From contig JBAIAA010000774.1 in the NCBI GenBank assembly GCA_037893245.1, positions 1-64,000 of the forward strand: 64,000 nt of DNA, given 5' to 3'. The position numbers and the translations under genes were made by a program. The DNA comes from Crossaster papposus (lineage: Eukaryota; Echinodermata; Asteroidea; Velatida; Solasteridae). This document shows, piece by piece, positions 24,801-36,389 of the stretch. How positions within the stretch are numbered: position 1 is the stretch's first letter; each line of letters opens with the position of its first letter. A model generated the notes under the pieces. The model did no database searches, was not told the DNA's origin, and was given only the letters and a program-made list of their open reading frames with translations.

Positions 24801-26372
24801 AGCGTTTCATAAGGAAATAATTTTACTGCAGGTAATAATGTCTTTTCCTATTTAGTTTAAATGTATTCTGGTGGCAATTGTGTTTAAAATTTTAATTGTT
24901 CTTCTAAGATAGAGATAATTTAAGCAACTTCTATACTTTTTTCTCTAAATAGGACACGGTCAACATGCTCTATAGTGGCAGAAGTACTGCTTCTAGAGGG
25001 AGCCTCGCACACTTGAAAGCAGACATGGGTGAAAGCAGACATTGACGCGACTGTAAAACGTTACCAATAATTCTACAGGATTGTTTAACGAATCGTAAAA
25101 GTATCTACAATTTGTAAGCACAATTGAAGAAGTTTTTTTTTCCCATCTATGTTACTGTTAGATGTATGGTACTGCTGCGACGAATGTGCGCTTGAGGCAG
25201 AGCATGACGACTATGTATTTGAATTATACAAAATCTCTCATGTGGCGTGGATTGAACCACCGTGCAAGGAGGTTTGCTGTGAGACATGAAGATGGAGAAG
25301 CGATGAAGTCGCACTGGAAGATGGATCTTCTTGATTTCTGGACCATGCGACATCATAAAGACATGAACATCGCGGGACAGTTTTTGACAGGTTTGTTGCA
25401 TCCTTGTACTTTATATGCCAAATTATTATTCTACACATGTTACAATAATGTTTCAATATTTTATCAACAAAAGTGAAAAGTATATTTAATTACAAGCCTT
25501 GGTGTGAACAAATCTATACATAGGCCTATACGCATCGGTTTCTTAAACATTTCGACAAAAATGGCAAAAGTTACTGTCACCGAATATTATTCCCCACTAC
25601 ATTAAAAAAAGCCTTTATTTTGTGATAGTATAGCTGTTCAGTTATCTATATTTATACTCGTTTTGTTGTGGCATTTGTTTGCTTACATGTACATGTACAG
25701 GTGTCTGCGGCTTCTTGCCAGAACGGCTTCGTCACGATATGATATGGAATCGAGTCGCCAACGTACAAGGCAAGGAAGGTGGAAACATCGGCCTGGACCT
25801 TCTAAATGAATTTCTTAATAACGAGTTCAAAGGTAGTTTAAAAATATCATTAAATAAATAATTACAGTTTGTAAATACGTACTTTTTCAATATTTCGATT
25901 TTCATTTACCTAACGAATATAATGTACTTTAACAAATACATTTGCTTGTTTGCACTGGCAGACCAGTCCTTTAAATTGTAGTTAAAACAGTTTTTTATCA
26001 TTGCTTAAATTGCGCGCTCCAGTTTAATAAAGTAGACTAGTCCTACATTCCTCAATTCTAAACTTGTATTAAACTAAGATTTGTATTATCTTTTACAAGA
26101 CATGCTCCTACGCTCCCGAGGAAGATATACCCCCAAACAGCTGGTGCAACGCTGTGCACAAATAAGCGGTGCATTTGGCAAACAAATCGACCGGCTCATA
26201 ACCGAAGGAGGGCTTGGTGATTTAGTTCAGGGCACGAGAAAAGGCGTAAACAAGAGAGATGTGGCCGACTTTGTTAGTGAGTTCAAAAGAGATGCCCTGT
26301 TCGTTTACCACCCAGGCCGTCATCACCGTGGGTTTGAAGATTACGTACATAGCACGGTCATCAAATCACCTG
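21838..26372 (+). pseudogene. DUF6589-type protein gene, at least nine exons, frame broken
   Basis: Exons by splice sites and homology: 21838-22251, 23048-23223, 23404-23659, 24020-24411, 24576-24831, from 24953, 25162-25390, 25701-25832 and from 26100. Exon 1 has two CxxC pairs (CGNC, CSQC). Later exons carry family landmarks from memory: CWDNVQ, CSGDGLSVERMVHAKRAR, LYSGRSTASRGSLAHLK, FLPERLRHDMIWNRVAN and PGRHHRGFEDYVH. This pattern belongs to Pfam DUF6589 proteins, function unknown, often multicopy. Lesions: a one-base loss fits the A-run at 24038-24045; an extra C near 24594-24596 shifts exon 5; a 16-bp duplication at about 25026-25045 ends exon 6; the C-terminus runs into a MITE at 26371. 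It is most likely a dead copy of a mobile-element gene. Confidence 0.7.
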
Positions 26373-26480
26373 GGCCCAATTTCATAAAGCTGTTTACCGG
26401 TAAGCATATTTTTCTGCTTACTATAGCAGAAAAATATGCTAAACGTAAACGTATTTCACCATCGTTTTTCAAAGTCTGCT
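26371..26480 (+). mobile_element. MITE fragment related to 20309-20560
   Basis: GGGCCCAATTTCATAAAGCT followed by CTGCTTACTATAGCAGAAAA and AAACGTATTTCAC repeats the left half of the MITE at 20309. It begins exactly where homology of the DUF6589-like protein stops, so the insertion replaced the end of that gene. A right end was not identified; 26600-26620 has a degenerate GCGCCCAATTTCA. Confidence 0.6.
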
Positions 26481-26640
26481 ATGCTAAGCACAACAATTAT
26501 GTTGCGCGCGCCTCGTGTCGTCTGCTGCTGGCAGCCCGGGCGGCGCGTCGTCTGCTAGAACTAGTAAAACTGTCGTCTGCTCGGCAAAAATAGGTGCACT
26601 ATTTGGCGCCCAATTTCAAGTTAAAAAGTGTACACAATTT

Positions 26641-29600
26641 ATGATCACCATCGTCATCATGGCACCCACAGATGAAAGTTGCGATAGCTCTTCTTTAAAG
26701 AAAAAGTCCAGTCCATTCAACCTAGAAATGGATATGGCTCTGGTAACGTCTTATGCCGAAGAAAAGGGGGTAATAGAAGGTGTTTTGCGAGGAACAAAAC
26801 TCACAAACAAACATAAAACAGCAGCATGGGAGAGAGTAAGGGGGTGTGTCAACTCGTAAGTATTTTAAGTGGCTGTTATGATCTGCCTAATCAATATGTA
26901 TTTTAGGCCTAGTCCTTATACTCGTTCGCTTCTTTTAGACGATTATACTTTTTATGAAACATAATGGGTGCATTATTAATAATATGGCAGAGTTTGTTTA
27001 ATATATGCATTGTGTTTTATTTATTTAATAATGATTGAAATTAGCTGTTTTGTTTATGTAAACATCACGCTGCAGCTAGTGCGAGTATCGTCTAAAATGA
27101 TTGAACTTTGAACTTGTTTGATACTGAGCTGAGTAGTTTCACTTTCATCATATCCGTGACAAAAAATTGTAGTGTCTCTCGCCTGCAACTAGCTTAACTT
27201 ATTTTCTCAGGCAAAATTATTAAATATGAAGCTTGGAGTTGGGGTGAAGAATTGGATTGTGATTGTTTTGGCCTGCAATCGGACTTGCCATTAGCCAGTT
27301 TGTGACACATTTTACAGGATAAGTATATCCAGTCAATCTAGGCCGACTATCTTCAATCATTTCCATTTAATGTAACGAACCGCGAACATTATTACCGGCT
27401 AGTTTTATCAAATATAACATAGGCCTAGGGTTAGGCATAATTGTTATTGTGTTATAGGGTGATATTTCTCCATAAAATATTAACAATAACACCACCTTCT
27501 GGCTAGGCCTAGTATAATCAACTTCAAGTAGACCCGTACATCTGGCTAAACAAATAAATACCAACCACACTTTGTGAAGTGTGTTCATATCTACTATGTG
27601 ATTTCTGTAGGCCAAGGCCCCATGCATACCAGGCCTGAATAAATCTGTCTGAATAAACGCGAAACTCAGAAACAAACAAATGTCCGTATGACGGAGAGCA
27701 GGGAACCAGACGGTTCCAGACATCCAAAATTGCCTTTACGGCTGCCGTAGCCAATGTCTATTTTAATGAAAGAGTTGCTGGTTATGAGTATAGACAACTT
27801 TTTGTTTAATACTTTTTTTTTTTTGCTAGAGTTGCAGGGAGCAATCAGAAATATGTTGCACAGTGCAAAGACCGCCACCGAAATATGATCCAAGCAAGTG
27901 AGTATTATTATTATTAATAAATTTTGTGATAGTGTTATTCTTAATGCAAAGCGAATTTCTGTGATACACACAAAATCACAATGAGTATGCGCTGTTTTGC
28001 CATTGTTGACACTGAAATTTGTTTCGCATTTGTTTTTGCATTAAGAATGAAGCGTTTTGGTCTATCTCAAGATTTGTATACACATATACCAGGCCAGTCA
28101 GCCCTATTTTTACCAGCAAAACATTCTAGCTTCCACATTAAAATGTCAATTATACACATTTATTGTTTAATTAAAACAATATGTGAAAAGGATTCCACAC
28201 GAGTGACTTGAATACAGAAAATATAGCGCTTCTGGATCCCACCTTGAACACCCACAGATGCCGACTGCAAGCCTATCGCTGACAGACATTTACGGCCTCA
28301 CTGAGTTGCTCGTGATCTTGACATGTTTATTTGTAGTCCTTTTTGAATTCCAATGTTTTGTTATGTGTACACGTGATCCGACGCGAACTGCTTAACACAA
28401 ACAGAAACTCACTGTCTAATTATGTGTTACACACTTTCCTGTCACCAAGAGAAAAGAACTAGTCAAGGCAAATGGTGGAGGAAGTGAGCCACAAGAGCTG
28501 ACACCAGCACAGAAGGTGGTTGAAGGCACCTTGTCAAAAGACAAATTGGAAGGAATTTCGCAACCAATTGACACCTTCTCTGGTAAGAACACAACAATAG
28601 ACAATCAATATGATGTTTTAACAGTTTAATTTTGTTCTTCAATGTTTCTTACTTCCATAAACAATATTTGTCTACCTCATGACAACATTGCTCAATATAT
28701 ATCATATACTTTATCTTTGAGTAAACTTGAATCCTCTATTCTGATGGGTCGATCCATGGCAAAAACAGTGTGATATCACACTAAATTGCACGGTCCATAT
28801 CACACTCCGTGTGTTGCACTGTTTCTACTTTACATATTGTACAATACGCAAAACTCGGTGTTGCATAATCCATTGGCAATTTGAAAGCTGCGCATTTGTT
28901 TCTTATGTGTGTCTGTATTCCATTTTATATTTACTGCGCACAAAGTTTGCTTGAAGAGAAATTCTTTATTCCGCTCGCGCTTGAGGAACACGGAAAATGT
29001 AGTGCATCTGACGGTGTATATGGGATACAAACACTCTACATTATTCGGTGTTCAACTTGCGCTCGCAGGATAATAAATAAGTATATGACACTATTTGCTT
29101 TATATGGTAGTTTATTCGTCTTCAAGCAATGACGACAACGTCTGAAACAAATATGAAACAAGAAAATGGCAACAGGTAAACGTTAACGCATAAACATGGA
29201 ACATGGTAAAGTCAAAGTTCTCTATGCCCTCCCAAATCTTTGGAGGGGAGTGACAAAGATTGAAAAAGTTGTCATTTCTTGACAAAGTCCCCATTTTGCA
29301 TCCACTGTGGTGGTTTGGTCTGTCGAGTTGAGCGACGTGTGGTAGGGGTGTGCGGTTGAGAAGGGGAGGCCGGAGGCTCGATGGTGACGGTGGGCTGCTC
29401 CTCAAGGCCGGGGGCGTTGTGCGGCATTAGGGCCCGCAAAGCCCGAGGGATGGGGCCGGTTGGTGCAGGGCTCTCGGGTTGCTGTTGGCGGATGGTGGTT
29501 TTGGGGGGAGGTGGTGTCAGGCTGGCTGGTGTTGTCATCCCAGCATCCGGTGGGTCGTCCGGGGTGGAGAAAGGACCAGTGTAAGAAGGCCCATGCGTTT

Positions 29601-32600
29601 CTAGGTGTAGCGGAGCAAGGATGTGCGAAGCAGGCTTGGCCGACTGGGTTGGTGGGATCGACACTGTTGTCGGGCCGGGTGCCATGGCTAGTGATGCACG
29701 AGGTATGACGGGCAGGTACTTGCGCAGGAATTTCCTGTTACGCAGTGTGACACGTCCAGAGCCGTCTACTCTTACAACATACTGGTCAAACTGGCGCACC
29801 TCAACCACAGTGCCAGTCTTGTCCCACTTGGTGGGGTTGGGGCCAGTCTGGTTCTGGATGCGAACACAGTCCCCGACGATCAAGGGAGGAAGGGTTCGGG
29901 TGTGCTCCGAAAGGCGCTCAGCAGTACGCATATGACGGTTGCGCAGTGCCTCCTCTCGGGAGTAGAGGGTCTCCCGCCATGTTGTGTGAGGCTGGTACTT
30001 GCCGGGGTGGATGGGGATGAAGTCCCTTATGGGCCGTCCAAATATGCACATGGCAGGGGAAAGGTGTGTGTCACGGTCAGGGGTATTGCGGTACTGGAGC
30101 ATGGCCCGCTGGAACTTGTCGGTGTTCAATGTGCCGGCAGCATCAGTGTTGTCTGTGAGGAGACGTTTTACGGTTTTGACCCCCACCTCTGCACGGCAAT
30201 TGCTGTGGGGAAAGGCGACCGACGACGTGCGGTGGTTCACACCCCAACTCTGGAGGAATGTTGCCGTCTGGCTAGACTTGAACTCAGGGCCGCCATCTGA
30301 TGTCAACTCGTCACTGATGCCGTAAGTCACAAAGATACGGCGCAGGGCTGCAATGAGCCCGGCAGCGCCATTGGCTGCCTCCTCCACGATTGGCCAGTTA
30401 CTGTAACGGTCAACAGCCACCAAGTAGGTCCGACCTCGGTAGTGGAAGTAGTCAGACACTAGGCACTGGAATGGGTAGGCCGGTTGGATGGGAGGTGTAG
30501 GTGGTGCACTGGGCTGTGAGGGTGCCATGCGATTGCAGGGCGAACAACGCGCTCGCATCTCAGTGATGGCTGGTGTCATGCCTGGCCAAAAGAATGAAGA
30601 TTCTGCCCGTGAGCACATCTGTGAAGTGCCCTGGTGGGCCGAGTGCAAGGCCTGAAGCACTTTGCCGCGGAGGGAGGGGGGGATGACTACGCGGTCATTG
30701 TAGAGGACTACCCCGTCGAAAGTGGTTAGGCCATCACGAAACTGGTGATACTGGCGGAGTTCAGGGGGAAGGTCGCCTCGGAGCTCGGGGAAGCCATCCA
30801 CGATGGCCTCGGACAATCTCGACATTGAGGGGTCACTGGTTGTAGCGAGGCGTACATCATTCCATGTTATTGATGTGATCACCTCAGTGGGCCGTGGGGC
30901 TGCAGGGGTGCAAAACCGAGTGGTGTTCTGAGTGGTGTCCTGACTGTGAGTGCGGATGGTGGCAAGAAAGTCGTGTGGCAGCCCGGGCAGAGTGATCAGA
31001 CTGGGGGGATTGAGCACAGTTGCGACGTCATCTGGGAGGCCCAGTGGCACGGGCTTGCCAGCTGGGTGGCGGGAGACCGCGTCGGCTGCAGCGTGCCGTA
31101 CGCCTGGTATGTGAATGATCCGGAAGCGGTAGCGCAGAGACTTCTCCTTGAGGTTGCGAAGGCGAGGATTAGGGATGTCGTCGAGAGAACGGTCACCAAG
31201 TATTTTCAGGAGGGGCTTGTGATCCACAGCAACGATGAGGTCAGAACAGCCGAGGACAAAGTGGCGCGCCTTGTCGAGTGCGTCAATGACTGCAAGCGCC
31301 TCCCCCTCTACTGGAGCATAGCGGGACTCTGCCCCCGAGGTAAAGCGACTCCCGACGAGAGTGATTTTCCAGCCAGTCTTACAGCAAAAGGGCTTGGAGG
31401 AGGGGCAGCCACAGTGCTTCTGGAGGAGCCAGAATCCAATGCCCTCCTTGCTCCAGTCGGTAGCCAGGCAGGTTGGCTTGGTCTTGTCGAAGATTTCCAC
31501 CCCCTGGTAGATCTCGCCGATGATCAGGGATTTGGACTCCTCAAAGAGGTGGTTCAGTTGGTCTGACCACATGAAACGTGTTCCAGGTTTGAGGAGTTCG
31601 CGGAAGGGCAGCATCCTTTTCGCCGAGGCAAAGGCATAGGAGACCTGGTTAACCAGACCGAACCAGCTTCGGACATCTGTAATGTTGCGTGGTGTGGGAA
31701 AGTTCTGTATGGCCTCGAGGTAGCGAGGGCAGGGGCGTACAGAGGTTGGAGTGATCTCAAAGCCAGCGAACTCGACAGATGTCTTGGCAAATGAAAATTT
31801 AGAGGGGTTCAGTGTGACTCCATTGCGGCCGCAGACGTCGAGCCACTCAACTGCCTGAAAAAATGCCTCCTCAATTGTGTCAGCCCACATCAGAGTGTCA
31901 TCCACACACTTTGTTTTTTGTGGGATGTCGGCGACGATCTCGTCAAAGCGGCGGCTGTAGCCATCTCCTGAGGCAATGTACCCTTGCGGGGCAACACGGT
32001 ACCGATAGCGACCCCATGGAGTGATGAATGTTGTGAGGTGGCGGTCCCGTTCATCGAGGGCAATGCTGTGATATCCGTTCCACGCGTCAAAGACGGTCTT
32101 GCGTGTGTGGGATGGGACTGTGCGTGCCTGGTGGAAGGGTGACTGTGTGTGGTGAGTTTCACGAACAGCATGGCGATTGAGTGACTGGAGGTCAACTGTC
32201 CGTCTGGGTTTGCCTGACCTCTTGGCGCAAATCACCATCTTGTGGCACCAAGTAACAGGTGTGCCAATGGGTACCGGTTCAATGACCCCGAGGCGCACGT
32301 CTTGGTCGAGGCCTGCTTTCACGTCGTCTCGCCAGTGCACAGGGACGGGAATCGGTGTGTGGTGAGCGACCGGTCGAGCGGCAGGGTCCACCATGAGTTG
32401 CATCGGGGGTCCAGACATCATGGGGAGTAGCTGATGCTCGCACACATTGAAAGTGCTAGATTTGTAGCGCTCAAGCAGCCATTGCTCGAGCCTCTCGCGG
32501 TTCTCCTCCGTTGCCGGAAATGGAAGAGATGTGGGGGGAGGTGGCGGTACCTGGCGTGGAGGGCATTTGCAGGTGTGAGTGATACAGGAATCAGGAGCAG

Positions 32601-35600
32601 GCATTGGTGTGGTTGCTGCAGATGAGATTCTGGTGTTGCCGGGCTTGTGTGTCTCCCCAATTGTGGGAAACATATCAGATATCAAGCCAAGGGCGACACA
32701 AGCCTGTCGTGATAAGAATAGTATATCAGAGGAGTCAGTGAAGTAGACTATTTGACGAGTCTCGAGCGTCTCTCCGGTGGTGGAAGTTCCGGAAATTCGT
32801 AGGACGGAGGCACCCGCAATTCCGATGCCGTGGTCATTGGCAGCAGTCATCTTCATGGTGACGGGGATGAGATGGCGCCTCCCCAGGCCCAGCTTGGACA
32901 GGAGTCTCGTGCCAGCGAGGCACGACTGGCATCCAGTGTCGGCCATGGCTGGGTAGGAGATAGGAGGGGTAGGGCTAAGGAGGGGTGTGGGGAATCCAAG
33001 GGCTCGGGCGTCTGATGGGATGGCCCGTATAGAGACATCGACGAATGGTTGGGGGTCAGATGCCCGCTTCTCCCACACATTACAGAACTCACTGTAGATG
33101 TGGTGCTCAAGTGCAATTGCGTGGGCACTAGTCACCGACGCGTCATCTACAGAGCACAGGGCTTCAAATATGGCAGTGGCATTGTCTCGTGGTGTCGGTG
33201 CAGTAGGTGGGGCAGTTTGCCGCATGCGCTGTGGCTGGCGACACACGTTCTCGTGGTGGTGTAGGATGCCACACTTGGTACACGTGTGGTTGTAGGCTGT
33301 GCATTTCCGTACACGCTCCTGTCTGCTTCGCCCGTGGCCCGATCTGCCACAGTGGCCGCAAAGTGAGGTTGCGGGTCTGGCATCACCTGACGTGCCCCGC
33401 AGGTGTCCCTTCTCCTGGCGCCTGTAGGAGCTGGCGGCAGCTGCAGCTGTGGTGGTGCCACAATGGAGGAGGCGACCGGCCGACCGTTTTCCAGACTCCT
33501 TCGCTTCGATGTATTTGAGTACCTCCTCGAGTGACATGTCCTGTTTTGATTCACCGAGGATGTCCAGTCGAATCTCCTCGTCCTCGAGCCCCCGGATAAG
33601 GGTATCTCGTATCACGATGTCGCTGTAGTCAACCTGAGTTGCGCATGTGCACTCGACCCTGAAACTGCATACCCCGGCTTGGCCTCGGAGGCGAGCGGAG
33701 AAGGCCCGCACTGGCTCGTCACGGTCCTGGCGCATTTGCTGTAGCTGCACTCGGGCAACCATGATGTTTTCTTGACGCACGGCAAGTGTCTTGATGTTGC
33801 AAAGAATGGTCTGTTCATCACTGTAGGCGAGGGCGCCAAAGGTTCGTGTGAGGTCCTTCCGGAGTGCCTCATCACAGCACTCAAGTAGCTGAAAGACTCT
33901 GTCGGACCCGGTAAGGTGTGTGGCGGCTTTGTAATCGGACCATCTCTGCGTGAAGTATGCCCATTCTGCGCTCGTGCCAGCTGCTGATATCACGGGCCGC
34001 TTTACTTTCTCTGCCCTTGGCGTGCTGGATGCAGATGCTGGCGCGTAGGCGTGGTCAGATGGATGAGCAGTCTTCTCATGCAGATCGATCAAGCGGAGCA
34101 GAACCTCAGGGGGTGTGGCAGTAGGCCAGGTTGTTTCGCAATCAGGTGCCGGGCAAGGTATGGTGCTCATTGTTTCTATTTACGTTGTCGTCATAAATAA
34201 GTATATGACACTATTTGCTTTCTATGGTAGTTTATTCGTCTTCAAGCAATGACGACAACGTCTGAAACAAATATGAAACAAGAAAATGGCAACAGGTAAA
34301 CGTTAACGCATAAACATGGAACATGGTAAAGTCAAAGTTCTCTAGATAATTAATAATAATTTAAATGAAACGCGTAAAATTATGAATTGCTTCTCTCGGT
34401 CTTCTTCAGTGTTTAAGCTAAAGGAATATCAAATCTTGATATTGATCAAACATTCAAGGCCAACTAATAATTTATTTAATAATGCTGTGGAATTAGCTCT
34501 TCACCAGTAAAACAAATACATTTTAAAACAAAATAAAATGAATAACATGTTTTTAAACCTTGCTTGTGTGCACATTTCCCTTTAATTTATTATTAGGATC
34601 CTTGATCAGTGAGTCGTGCAGCACTGCATTTGACAACCCCCTGGACCTGGAGCAATTTGAAGAAGCTGGTATGATTTTTTTAACTTATTCAAGCGATAGC
34701 CAGAAGTGAATGTTATTGTAGGGCTCGCATTTACATACATATATTACTACATAGGAGCCTATTTATTGAACTCCCTTCTACTTTCAATTCGTTTATCATT
34801 GACTATTGTTTCAGGTCCTTCAGATGCAAGTGAAATGCAGTTTGTTGTTGGAAATTCAGGTAAATATAAACTGAATTCTCAAACATTAACGTCAATTAGC
34901 TCTTCCTCTATGATCATCGACAGCGGATCACTGCATAGCGGTGGCACATGCTATAATTCACTCCAGCTGTGTGCACTGAAAGATTATACATCTACACAGG
35001 TTGTTTGTATTGGGGTGCATGTTGAAGTGTGTTGGAGGATAAACAAAAGCAAGAGTTCAAGTTGTAAGGGTTTATCAAAACTACATACAAATCAAAACAG
35101 TAATAACAGCATGCTAATGTGATGATTTGAAACAGTTTGAGCAAAAGTATATAGTCATTTGCTGATTTCATGACTTCAATTATAAATTTTTAATAATGGA
35201 CTTAAGGTTCAAAGACTTCAATAAGAATCTTATTCTAAAATGAGTCAAGTTAAGATTAATTCACCTCTAGAATTCTTTTCATTTACAGTGTACAGTTCCT
35301 GGGAGTGTGCTCCGCAGGAGGTAAAGAGGAGGCAGCAGCAACTGAATGAAGGTAGCTAGCTAGATTGTGTTGAAAAATAAAGGTAGATTTAGTTGCTTTT
35401 GAAAAATTAAATTAATGCAGAAATCAAGCTAGTGGCACAACATAAAAATGTGTCTGACTTATTCTTAGCCATCAAGGAAAATAAATTTGTCAGAATATTC
35501 TCTGACATTCTCCCGCGCGTTTTCTATGCTGGGGCTCACTCTCAACTTGCATTAGAGCGCAAACGTCGCACAATCAATAGGTGGGCGAGAGCACAATGTG

Positions 35601-35695
35601 CCAAGATGGCTCAAGCCCTTTTTATTCAACATCCTCAATTTGTTTGGTCGAATGGTTCTCTGCTTCAATTTATCAAGTCCCACATTTCCCCATAG
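26641..35695 (+). CDS. Myb/SANT-like DNA-binding protein gene, seven exons
   Basis: Exons: 26641-26855, 27830-27897 (or 27893), 28450-28582, 34597-34668, 34815-34859, 35289-35351, 35421-35695 (stop). The first two encode a Myb/SANT-like trihelix: [12 protein letters not shown], then [12 protein letters not shown] joined to [17 protein letters not shown]. Exon 3 gives [17 protein letters not shown], the GGG-linker typical of Myb proteins encoded with Harbinger transposases and of NAIF1-like host proteins. All junctions after exon 3 are phase 1 and match. The exon 2 to exon 3 phase matches only if the GC donor at 27894 is used in place of the GT donor at 27898. Intron 3 is about 6 kb because an LTR element lies in it, antisense. 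The start is uncertain: the ATG at 26641 follows MITE-like sequence. Probable role: DNA binding, recruiting the Harbinger transposase encoded convergently. Confidence 0.65.
29074..29224 (-). repeat. 3' LTR of the Gypsy-like element
   Basis: Direct copy of 34194-34344 with one mismatch. AATAAA on the minus strand at 29111-29116 would direct cleavage within the LTR. Confidence 0.9.
29272..34170 (-). CDS. Gag-Pol polyprotein of Gypsy-like retrotransposon (1632 aa)
   Basis: One frame from ATG at 34170 to TGA at 29272, no breaks. Domains by residue: N-terminal CPAPDC...HEKTAH, a C2H2-like motif (6-36); capsid-like region to about 230; two zinc knuckles, [10 protein letters not shown] with C290 (271-290) and CTKC...C310 (297-310); aspartic protease with ADTGC (410-414); reverse transcriptase about 600-850, whose catalytic motif is CVDD (755-758) instead of YVDD/YMDD; RNase H about 895-1030 with TDWSKEG and AVDHKPL; integrase with HHCC finger (H1176, H1179, C1209, C1212) and catalytic D1240, D1292, E1328; a GPY/F-like C-terminus (about 1430-1490). 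Gag and Pol are fused without a frameshift. It makes the virus-like particle, copies the RNA and integrates the cDNA. A working enzyme set is likely because all catalytic residues are present. Confidence 0.95.
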   Translation of the reverse strand: MSTIPCPAPDCETTWPTATPPEVLLRLIDLHEKTAHPSDHAYAPASASSTPRAEKVKRPVISAAGTSAEWAYFTQRWSDYKAATHLTGSDRVFQLLECCDEALRKDLTRTFGALAYSDEQTILCNIKTLAVRQENIMVARVQLQQMRQDRDEPVRAFSARLRGQAGVCSFRVECTCATQVDYSDIVIRDTLIRGLEDEEIRLDILGESKQDMSLEEVLKYIEAKESGKRSAGRLLHCGTTTAAAAASSYRRQEKGHLRGTSGDARPATSLCGHCGRSGHGRSRQERVRKCTAYNHTCTKCGILHHHENVCRQPQRMRQTAPPTAPTPRDNATAIFEALCSVDDASVTSAHAIALEHHIYSEFCNVWEKRASDPQPFVDVSIRAIPSDARALGFPTPLLSPTPPISYPAMADTGCQSCLAGTRLLSKLGLGRRHLIPVTMKMTAANDHGIGIAGASVLRISGTSTTGETLETRQIVYFTDSSDILFLSRQACVALGLISDMFPTIGETHKPGNTRISSAATTPMPAPDSCITHTCKCPPRQVPPPPPTSLPFPATEENRERLEQWLLERYKSSTFNVCEHQLLPMMSGPPMQLMVDPAARPVAHHTPIPVPVHWRDDVKAGLDQDVRLGVIEPVPIGTPVTWCHKMVICAKRSGKPRRTVDLQSLNRHAVRETHHTQSPFHQARTVPSHTRKTVFDAWNGYHSIALDERDRHLTTFITPWGRYRYRVAPQGYIASGDGYSRRFDEIVADIPQKTKCVDDTLMWADTIEEAFFQAVEWLDVCGRNGVTLNPSKFSFAKTSVEFAGFEITPTSVRPCPRYLEAIQNFPTPRNITDVRSWFGLVNQVSYAFASAKRMLPFRELLKPGTRFMWSDQLNHLFEESKSLIIGEIYQGVEIFDKTKPTCLATDWSKEGIGFWLLQKHCGCPSSKPFCCKTGWKITLVGSRFTSGAESRYAPVEGEALAVIDALDKARHFVLGCSDLIVAVDHKPLLKILGDRSLDDIPNPRLRNLKEKSLRYRFRIIHIPGVRHAAADAVSRHPAGKPVPLGLPDDVATVLNPPSLITLPGLPHDFLATIRTHSQDTTQNTTRFCTPAAPRPTEVITSITWNDVRLATTSDPSMSRLSEAIVDGFPELRGDLPPELRQYHQFRDGLTTFDGVVLYNDRVVIPPSLRGKVLQALHSAHQGTSQMCSRAESSFFWPGMTPAITEMRARCSPCNRMAPSQPSAPPTPPIQPAYPFQCLVSDYFHYRGRTYLVAVDRYSNWPIVEEAANGAAGLIAALRRIFVTYGISDELTSDGGPEFKSSQTATFLQSWGVNHRTSSVAFPHSNCRAEVGVKTVKRLLTDNTDAAGTLNTDKFQRAMLQYRNTPDRDTHLSPAMCIFGRPIRDFIPIHPGKYQPHTTWRETLYSREEALRNRHMRTAERLSEHTRTLPPLIVGDCVRIQNQTGPNPTKWDKTGTVVEVRQFDQYVVRVDGSGRVTLRNRKFLRKYLPVIPRASLAMAPGPTTVSIPPTQSAKPASHILAPLHLETHGPSYTGPFSTPDDPPDAGMTTPASLTPPPPKTTIRQQQPESPAPTGPIPRALRALMPHNAPGLEEQPTVTIEPPASPSQPHTPTTRRSTRQTKPPQWMQNGDFVKK
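34182..34261 (-). promoter_or_regulatory. Putative self-primer stem: LTR segment pairing with the primer-binding position
   Basis: Plus-strand 34249-34261 (ATGACGACAACGT, in the LTR) is the exact reverse complement of 34182-34194 (ACGTTGTCGTCAT, the LTR end plus the first 12 bases after it). In the RNA the LTR segment near the likely transcript 5' end can pair with the position where a tRNA primer normally binds, leaving a 54-nt loop. The position after the LTR reads TGACG on the minus strand, not the TGG needed for a tRNA CCA end. This is the arrangement known from the self-priming element Tf1. Confidence 0.65.
34194..34344 (-). repeat. 5' LTR of the Gypsy-like element
   Basis: 151 bp, unusually short for a Gypsy LTR. 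On the minus strand it starts TAGAGAAC and ends CTTATTTA rather than TG...CA. AATAAA (34231-34236, minus strand) serves as poly(A) signal. TTCAGACG around 34259-34266 (minus strand) resembles an initiator (TCAGT-like) and is a plausible transcript start. Confidence 0.9.
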
Positions 35696-36389
35696 ATCCC
35701 TGTTTTGTTTTTATTTTGGAGGGTTCCTGTCCGTCTTCTCCTGGTGGGCGCGCAGGCGCGTGTGACAATTTATTACGGATTCAGACATCCAGTAACACAA
35801 GTCCTCACATTTAGCGATCTAATAATCAAATACGGCAGTAAATTATATTTTAGGCAAATTGCTTTGTTGTCATAGCGCTCGCGAATTTCACGAGGCTAGA
35901 TTTTCCTGACCGAATTTAACATCGGTAGATGGAAGCAACTTTGTGGTTGCATGTGGTTGCCTCTTTGGCAATGGACATTTGGTTGCCCATCATAATGGTC
36001 GGGCCTGGTGTTGCCCACATTGTGAAATTGTTTATTTGTTGAATTGTTTCCTTTTTGCTACCGGTATGCTCTTTCACTGGTATCCGGAATAAAACATACT
36101 GCCATTTTCGAGGCTGTGGTATCACTCAATAACTTGTCTCATTTGTGGTTTTTTTGAGTCAAAGTATAATGAAAAATTAAAGGTATTACCTCTAAGATTT
36201 TAAGGTTTGTGCCAAAATAAAGCCATCCCAATTCTATCAAAACCTAACATAACTCATACACTATGAAGAGAGGGGCTCTTGTTTACAGGTTGTGATAGTT
36301 ATAATAGTAGCAGGGTTAATAGTTGGCAATAAACAGTATCAAAGTATGAAGTTGTAAAGTAAAATAAAAACATGAGGTATTCATTCGTT

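Larger units (their letters stand above)
29074..34344 (-). mobile_element. Ty3/Gypsy-like LTR retrotransposon, intact and young
   Basis: Two direct 151-bp repeats (29074-29224 and 34194-34344) differ at one base (TATATGG versus TCTATGG). They are flanked by GATAA at 29069-29073 and at 34345-34349, a 5-bp target duplication. One uninterrupted gag-pol frame fills the interior on the minus strand. A purine-rich GGGAGGG tract precedes the 3' LTR (about 29226-29235). LTR near-identity and the intact frame indicate recent insertion. The element lies in an intron of the Myb/SANT-like gene in opposite orientation. Confidence 0.95.

Noticed and set aside
29381-33518. Several plus-strand open frames of 60-206 codons
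   Set aside because: They lie antisense to the intact gag-pol gene and reflect its codon bias.
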